The notes under the pieces are model-generated. The model was given only the letters and a program-made list of their open reading frames with translations, was not told where the DNA came from and did no database searches. Shown piece by piece: positions 7,142-10,731 of a DNA stretch of 10,731 bases. Made by a program: the position numbers and the translations under genes. Source of the stretch: Bacteroidales bacterium (GTDB lineage: Bacteria > Bacteroidota > Bacteroidia > Bacteroidales > JAADJA01); assembly GCA_029933495.1 (NCBI GenBank), contig JAOZOC010000065.1, positions 1 through 10,731 of the forward strand, written 5' to 3'. Numbering within the stretch: the first letter of the stretch is position 1; every line of letters begins with the position of its first letter.

Positions 7142-8830
7142 TTAGGTTTTACAGTCTTCATTGATGATCCTGATCAGTTCATCAACGGCATCCTTTTCAT
7201 CAATATTTTTCCTGATAATCTGATGACGTTTATAAAGGGTGACTTTACCCTTTCCTGCACCGACATATCCATAATCGGCATCAGCCATTTCACCAATACC
7301 ATTGACAATACATCCCATTACTGCAATTTTCAAACCTTTAAAATTTCCTGTCTTTTCTTTCACCTTACGAAGTGTCTCCTGAATGTTGAATAACGTCCTT
7401 CCGCATGAAGGACAGGCAATATATTCTGTTTTCGAAATGCGGTCGCCTGTTGCCTGCAATATACCGAAAGATACTTCAGCAATAAATCCGGCTGTCTGGT
7501 TGTCAGATTCAATCCAGATGCCGTCGATAAGTCCGTCGATAAACAAATAAGCAAACTCACCCGATGCTTTTATCAAAAACTCATCATCCTGAAGATTCTT
7601 ATAATTTCGCTTAAGAATTATCGGATTATCCACCCCCGCTTCTATTAAATCCATCACGCGCTGCTTCACCTTTTGTATAGGAATGGTTATATCAGGCTCC
7701 AAAACAATTATACTATCTTTTTCAGCATCTGTCAGAATAATCTCCTTTTCAAGATTACATGTTACATATCCCGGGCCTGGTATCCCATTTTCGTACTGAA
7801 CCAGGTAATCATTATTTTTACAGATATAATCAGGTAAAAACTGCTCATTAAATTCCGTATCATTATGGTTTTTATCATTCAGGATGACAACAGGAACCTG
7901 TCCGTTACCAATCTTACCGGCTTTAGCTAAAATTCTTCGGCTATACCGGTCTGTCATTACTTTATCAGATAAATCTGAATTATTTTGTCCAAAATACTCA
8001 ACAATTATTTTGGCCACAGGTATTTCAAACTCAGGATCTTCGGTCAAAGACACTCTGATAGTATCTCCAATGCCATCGGCAAGTAAAGTAGCTATCCCGG
8101 CAGCCGATTTTATTCGTCCGTCTTCGGCATCTCCGGCTTCTGTTACTCCAAGATGTATGGGATAGTTCAGATTTTCTTTTTGCATTTTTTTCACAAGCAA
8201 CCTGTTTGCCTGAACCATTATCTTCACGTTGCTCGCCTTCATTGAAAGTACAAGATTGTAAAAATCAAGCTCTTTGCAAATTCTTACAAACTCCATTGCC
8301 GACTCAACCATTCCTTCTGGAGTATCGCCATACCTCGCAAGAATTCTTTCAGACAATGAACCGTGATTACTACCAATCCTTATTGCAGTTCCAAACTTTT
8401 TACAAACTAAGATCAAAGGCTTGATTCGTTCTTTTATCTTTTCTGTTTCTGCCTGATATTCTGCTTTGGAATAATCAACTTTACCAAGGTTTTTATCAAT
8501 ATAGTTACCAGGATTTATCCTCACTTTTTCCACAATTCCGGCAGCTACTTCAGCAGCTTTAGGGTTGAAATGGATGTCAGCGATAAGAGGAACACCATAA
8601 CCTCTCCTGTTCAATTCATTTTTTATAACGGCAAGATTCTTTGCTTCGCGGATTCCCTGCGCCGTGATCCTTACCATTTCGCAACCGGCCTCTATCATCC
8701 TGATTGACTGCTCAACAGTTGCCTCAGTATCCATTGTGCCTGTTGAAGTCATTGACTGGATACGAACGGGGTTGTCTCCTCCAAGCGAGAGATTACCGAT
8801 TTTAATAGCTCTTGAGATATGTGGTGTCAT
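7142..8830 (-). CDS. ispG: 4-hydroxy-3-methylbut-2-en-1-yl diphosphate synthase, long insert-containing form
   Basis: IspG (GcpE) converts 2-C-methyl-D-erythritol 2,4-cyclodiphosphate to HMBPP, the penultimate step of the MEP isoprenoid pathway, using a [4Fe-4S] cluster and electrons from ferredoxin or flavodoxin. The 562-residue chain starts with a TIM-barrel domain (about 1-275: GGDNPVRIQSMTST at 17-30, RINPGNY at 104-110, RIGSNHGSLSERIL at 151-164, HLGVTEAGDAEDGRIKSAAG at 226-245). An extra domain (about 280-460), absent from the 372-residue E. coli enzyme but usual in Bacteroidota, Chlamydiae and plants, follows. The C-terminal domain carries C473, C476, C507 and E514, whose spacing mirrors the E. 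coli ligands C270, C273, C305 and E312. All key residues are present. The ATG at 8830 is the only usable start: no other start codon lies between it and the in-frame stop upstream. Its upstream neighbour ends 78 bases away and no promoter is visible in that gap. Confidence 0.97.
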   Translation of the reverse strand: MTPHISRAIKIGNLSLGGDNPVRIQSMTSTGTMDTEATVEQSIRMIEAGCEMVRITAQGIREAKNLAVIKNELNRRGYGVPLIADIHFNPKAAEVAAGIVEKVRINPGNYIDKNLGKVDYSKAEYQAETEKIKERIKPLILVCKKFGTAIRIGSNHGSLSERILARYGDTPEGMVESAMEFVRICKELDFYNLVLSMKASNVKIMVQANRLLVKKMQKENLNYPIHLGVTEAGDAEDGRIKSAAGIATLLADGIGDTIRVSLTEDPEFEIPVAKIIVEYFGQNNSDLSDKVMTDRYSRRILAKAGKIGNGQVPVVILNDKNHNDTEFNEQFLPDYICKNNDYLVQYENGIPGPGYVTCNLEKEIILTDAEKDSIIVLEPDITIPIQKVKQRVMDLIEAGVDNPIILKRNYKNLQDDEFLIKASGEFAYLFIDGLIDGIWIESDNQTAGFIAEVSFGILQATGDRISKTEYIACPSCGRTLFNIQETLRKVKEKTGNFKGLKIAVMGCIVNGIGEMADADYGYVGAGKGKVTLYKRHQIIRKNIDEKDAVDELIRIINEDCKT

Positions 8831-8908
8831 AATAAATAAATGGGTGGCTGTTATATATTAACAGTTTAATGCTAATTGTTCTGCTAAGTAGTAACATATT
8901 TTTTTATA
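8831..8908. other. Short spacer between the ATP-binding protein gene and ispG
   Basis: This 78-base AT-rich spacer contains no minus-strand TAnnTTTG box and no T-tailed hairpin. Either ispG is read through from the upstream gene or its promoter departs from the consensus or lies inside the upstream coding region. Confidence 0.4.
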
Positions 8909-10336
8909 TTAATCATTAACAATAATTTTCCAATACCCTGTTTTTTTGGAGCCGAAATGCTCAATCAGATTATCTTTTTTCAGTTTATTAAAAAGTTTTT
9001 CTATTGTGCTTAAACTAACATTTAATTCTTTTGCTATTTCTGGTAATGAAATTGAAGGATTTTCATCAATCAACATAAAAACATCTATAATTCTTATCCC
9101 GTATTTATCCCGTAAATAACCCGCATTTATCCCGTATTTATCCCTCAATATTGTATCAAAGTCATTTTTCGACAATGGTTTTATAGTATCTTTTTCTACA
9201 TCTTTAACTCCTAAACTACTCAATTCTTCAAAAGTTTTATTTTCTTTTTTAAACAGAACGGTCAGCCCTGCACTAAAATTAAAATCAGGTACAGGTAATC
9301 CGGCATTTTTACAATAATTAATGATATTAACAGTTCCTCGTCCCCAGTGTTCAATATATCCGGCACGGAAAAAAGTTTTGGCGATATCGGGATTTGCAGG
9401 TATTGATTTATGTTTTGTAATCAGATTTTCCACAGTCCAGCCCTTAGGTAAATTTCCTGTATTGCTAATCCACAACATATTGGCATAAACGCTTATTTGC
9501 ACCGGTACTCCGCTTGGGTAATCTTTGTGAATAAGGGCATTTAGTAATGCTTCACGAAGAGCATCTTCGGGATAATCATAAGTTTCGGTACGGGTTAAAC
9601 CTTCATAAGCAATATTTGCACGTAGATATTTTGTGAGTAAAATATCCATTGTTTTTTCTATCTGTTCAAACAAACTGCCGTGAATCTCATCGTGGTAAAG
9701 TAAATCGGAATGTGTGCGAAAAAACCCGATTTTTACATAAGCTCCTGTTACTAATTTTTCTGGATTTTCACTAAAAGCTAAAACAGCTGCTCTTGTTAAT
9801 TTGTTTTCTTCGGTTAAACCTAATAGTTCCAATAATTTCTCGTTGCTTTCCGACAGATCTTCAGCAGGAATTCTTTTACTTCGTTGTGCTTTTTTTCTAA
9901 AGATATCAAAAGCTTCATTCGATAAATCCTTAATTGCAAAAGTATCTGTAAGTACTCCATCCCATTTTTTCCCTTTTTTGTCGAGCAGAAATTTCTCAAG
10001 AGCAGGACCGTTAAGGTCCTGTATGGTGCTGCCCGAGCGGTAATAAAAATGGCCTCTGAAAGAAACAGGATTATTATATGGTTTAATCACTATTTCAAGA
10101 AAATTCTTATCGTTTTCTTTTTTGTGATTTATTTGAGTAACTACTCCAAGAATATCCCGTATTTTATTAGGCAGATCTTCCAATAATTTTTTATGATTAT
10201 TGATTCCAACGATATTACCATCATCATCTAAACCAATATACAATGTACCACCTTGTGCATTTGCAAAAGCACAGATATATTTTAAAAAATCGTCTTTCCA
10301 AATTTGTTTAAACTCGGTATTTTGATTTTCAATCAT
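8909..10336 (-). CDS. ATP-binding protein with AlbA_2/Schlafen-type domain, GHKL-like ATPase domain and C-terminal winged helix (COG2865-like)
   Basis: A 475-residue protein, probably a cytoplasmic DNA- or RNA-associated ATP-dependent regulator; the target is unknown. Numbered from the ATG, residues about 5-115 are an AlbA_2 (Schlafen AlbA) domain with NTEFKQ near the start and FANAQGGTLYIGLDDDGNIVG at about 24-44. Residues about 250-360 carry a GHKL-like ATPase: N-box EALLNALIHKDY (E262, N266, H270), ISNTGN (290-295) in place of the DxGxG box, and HWGRGT (330-335). A polar linker (about 365-416) holds a tandem repeat, and about 417-470 form a winged helix (SLPEIAKELNVSLSTIEKLF). The start is taken as ATG at 10334-10336; a GTG immediately upstream (10339) would add one residue. 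The family is widespread, often annotated as transcriptional regulator or putative DNA-binding protein, and found in accessory and defence-rich regions; nothing beside this copy indicates a defence system. The gene stands alone upstream of ispG. Confidence 0.87.
   Translation of the reverse strand: MIENQNTEFKQIWKDDFLKYICAFANAQGGTLYIGLDDDGNIVGINNHKKLLEDLPNKIRDILGVVTQINHKKENDKNFLEIVIKPYNNPVSFRGHFYYRSGSTIQDLNGPALEKFLLDKKGKKWDGVLTDTFAIKDLSNEAFDIFRKKAQRSKRIPAEDLSESNEKLLELLGLTEENKLTRAAVLAFSENPEKLVTGAYVKIGFFRTHSDLLYHDEIHGSLFEQIEKTMDILLTKYLRANIAYEGLTRTETYDYPEDALREALLNALIHKDYPSGVPVQISVYANMLWISNTGNLPKGWTVENLITKHKSIPANPDIAKTFFRAGYIEHWGRGTVNIINYCKNAGLPVPDFNFSAGLTVLFKKENKTFEELSSLGVKDVEKDTIKPLSKNDFDTILRDKYGINAGYLRDKYGIRIIDVFMLIDENPSISLPEIAKELNVSLSTIEKLFNKLKKDNLIEHFGSKKTGYWKIIVND
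9093..9147 (-). repeat. In-gene tandem array of five 11-bp units
   Basis: Five units (9093-9103, 9104-9114, 9115-9125, 9126-9136, 9137-9147) follow the + strand consensus TTTATCCCGTA. Two are perfect, the two outer ones differ at one or two bases, and the middle unit differs at 9115, 9116, 9119 and 9124. Because 11 is not a multiple of 3, each unit is read in a new phase and the protein repeats every 33 bases: LRDKYGI appears twice, 11 residues apart (about residues 397-415). The array lies in the linker between the ATPase domain and the winged helix. Confidence 0.92.
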
Positions 10337-10564
10337 CACAAAAATATTAACTACTCATCACACAACAATTCCACCTTTAATCTTATTATTTCTTCGTTTG
10401 TTATATTAATTTCTATTCCCAAAGTTTGTTACCATGCACAGGTATTTTTATTTAGTCCCTTATAAACGAATAAAATCATTGTTAATTCTCTGTTTCCATT
10501 TTCCGCCTTTCAACTAACAACAATATATTAGCAATATTACCCTCATTTCCCCATTACTCCCGGC

Positions 10565-10572
10565 CAAAGTTA
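10565..10572 (-). promoter_or_regulatory. Possible Bacteroidota -7 box upstream of the ATP-binding protein gene
   Basis: The minus strand reads TAACTTTG, an exact TAnnTTTG match, with a T-run (TTTT rather than TTTG) about 20 bases upstream as a possible -33 element. It would give a leader of about 220 bases before the ATG at 10336, long for this phylum. No exact match lies at a usual distance, so this could be the real promoter with a long leader or a chance match. Confidence 0.25.
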
Positions 10573-10605
10573 CATCTATTCTGCCAATATATAAAAAAAC
10601 TGTTA

Positions 10606-10731
10606 ATGGTTATCCAAACCAAATTCATTTTACAACAGCTAAAGTACAAAAAACATAACATTACCAGAGGAAATCTATTATGTATCCTGCATATAGAGCA
10701 AATTAAAATTTTATCGGATCACTTTTTTTTC
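10606..10731 (+). CDS. Possible partial open frame running off the right edge
   Basis: The frame is open for 82 codons (10486-10731), which is long for AT-rich non-coding DNA. The first ATG is at 10606 and would give at least 42 residues beginning MVIQTKFILQQLKYKK. No family, signal peptide or ribosome binding site is recognised. It could be the start of a gene divergent from the ATP-binding protein gene, or chance. Confidence 0.15.
   Translation, partial: MVIQTKFILQQLKYKKHNITRGNLLCILHIEQIKILSDHFFF

Larger units (their letters stand above)
10340..10731. other. AT-rich region upstream of the ATP-binding protein gene, no confident gene
   Basis: No complete gene, RNA gene or repeat array is recognised in these 392 bases up to the window edge. 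It holds one minus-strand promoter-like box (10565-10572) and a + strand reading frame that stays open from 10486 to the edge, with its first ATG at 10606. The minus strand entering from the right edge has early stops in all three frames, so no gene tail enters from that side. Confidence 0.5.

Noticed and set aside
7097..7393. Plus-strand 98-codon frame antisense to the ispG 3' end
   Set aside because: Most of it lies opposite the Fe-S domain of a well-supported ispG gene, and the peptide matches no known family.
8892..8911. AT-rich imperfect inverted repeat around the stop codon of the ATP-binding protein gene
   Set aside because: The stem is all A-T with a bulge and the T-run is on the wrong strand for that gene, so it does not support a terminator.
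10434..10517. 27-codon plus-strand frame beginning at ATG 10434
   Set aside because: It is very short, has no recognisable ribosome binding site or family, and ends at TAA within AT-rich non-coding DNA.

Overview
The window reads as ordinary chromosomal sequence from a Bacteroidota bacterium, probably of the Bacteroidales or a neighbouring anaerobic lineage. The evidence is a PorZ-like type IX secretion protein with its own C-terminal sorting domain, the long insert-containing form of IspG, a Bacteroidota-style -7 promoter box (TAnnTTTG) in front of porZ, an AT-rich composition and no clear Shine-Dalgarno sites. Genus and species cannot be told from the sequence alone.

Layout. On the + strand, 23-2968 encodes a large FAD plus Fe-S D-2-hydroxyacid dehydrogenase, whose stop codon sits inside a strong hairpin. 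It is followed by about 280 bases without a convincing gene and then a small, unrecognised, AT-rich lipoprotein gene (3246-3641). Everything further right is on the - strand and converges on that lipoprotein gene. In transcription order from the right these are a Schlafen/AlbA_2-GHKL ATP-binding protein with a C-terminal winged helix (10336-8909), ispG (8830-7142), a 387-base gap with an unusual repeat element, and the tight pair porZ-recO (6754-4400 and 4396-3671, 3 bases apart).

How the genes relate. They serve separate housekeeping or accessory roles: D-hydroxyacid oxidation, isoprenoid precursor synthesis (MEP pathway), protein secretion to the cell surface (T9SS attachment complex), recombinational repair (RecFOR pathway) and a putative ATP-dependent regulator. 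Only porZ and recO look like an operon. ispG may be read through from the ATP-binding protein gene 78 bases upstream, because no promoter is visible between them.

I see no complete undescribed system. Two structures deserve a second look. One is a tandem array of 11-bp units inside the ATP-binding protein gene. It keeps an open frame because its middle unit is altered exactly where a consensus unit would create a stop. The other is a 7-bp-period repeat element between ispG and porZ, with two arms of opposite G-strand polarity around an AT-rich hairpin.
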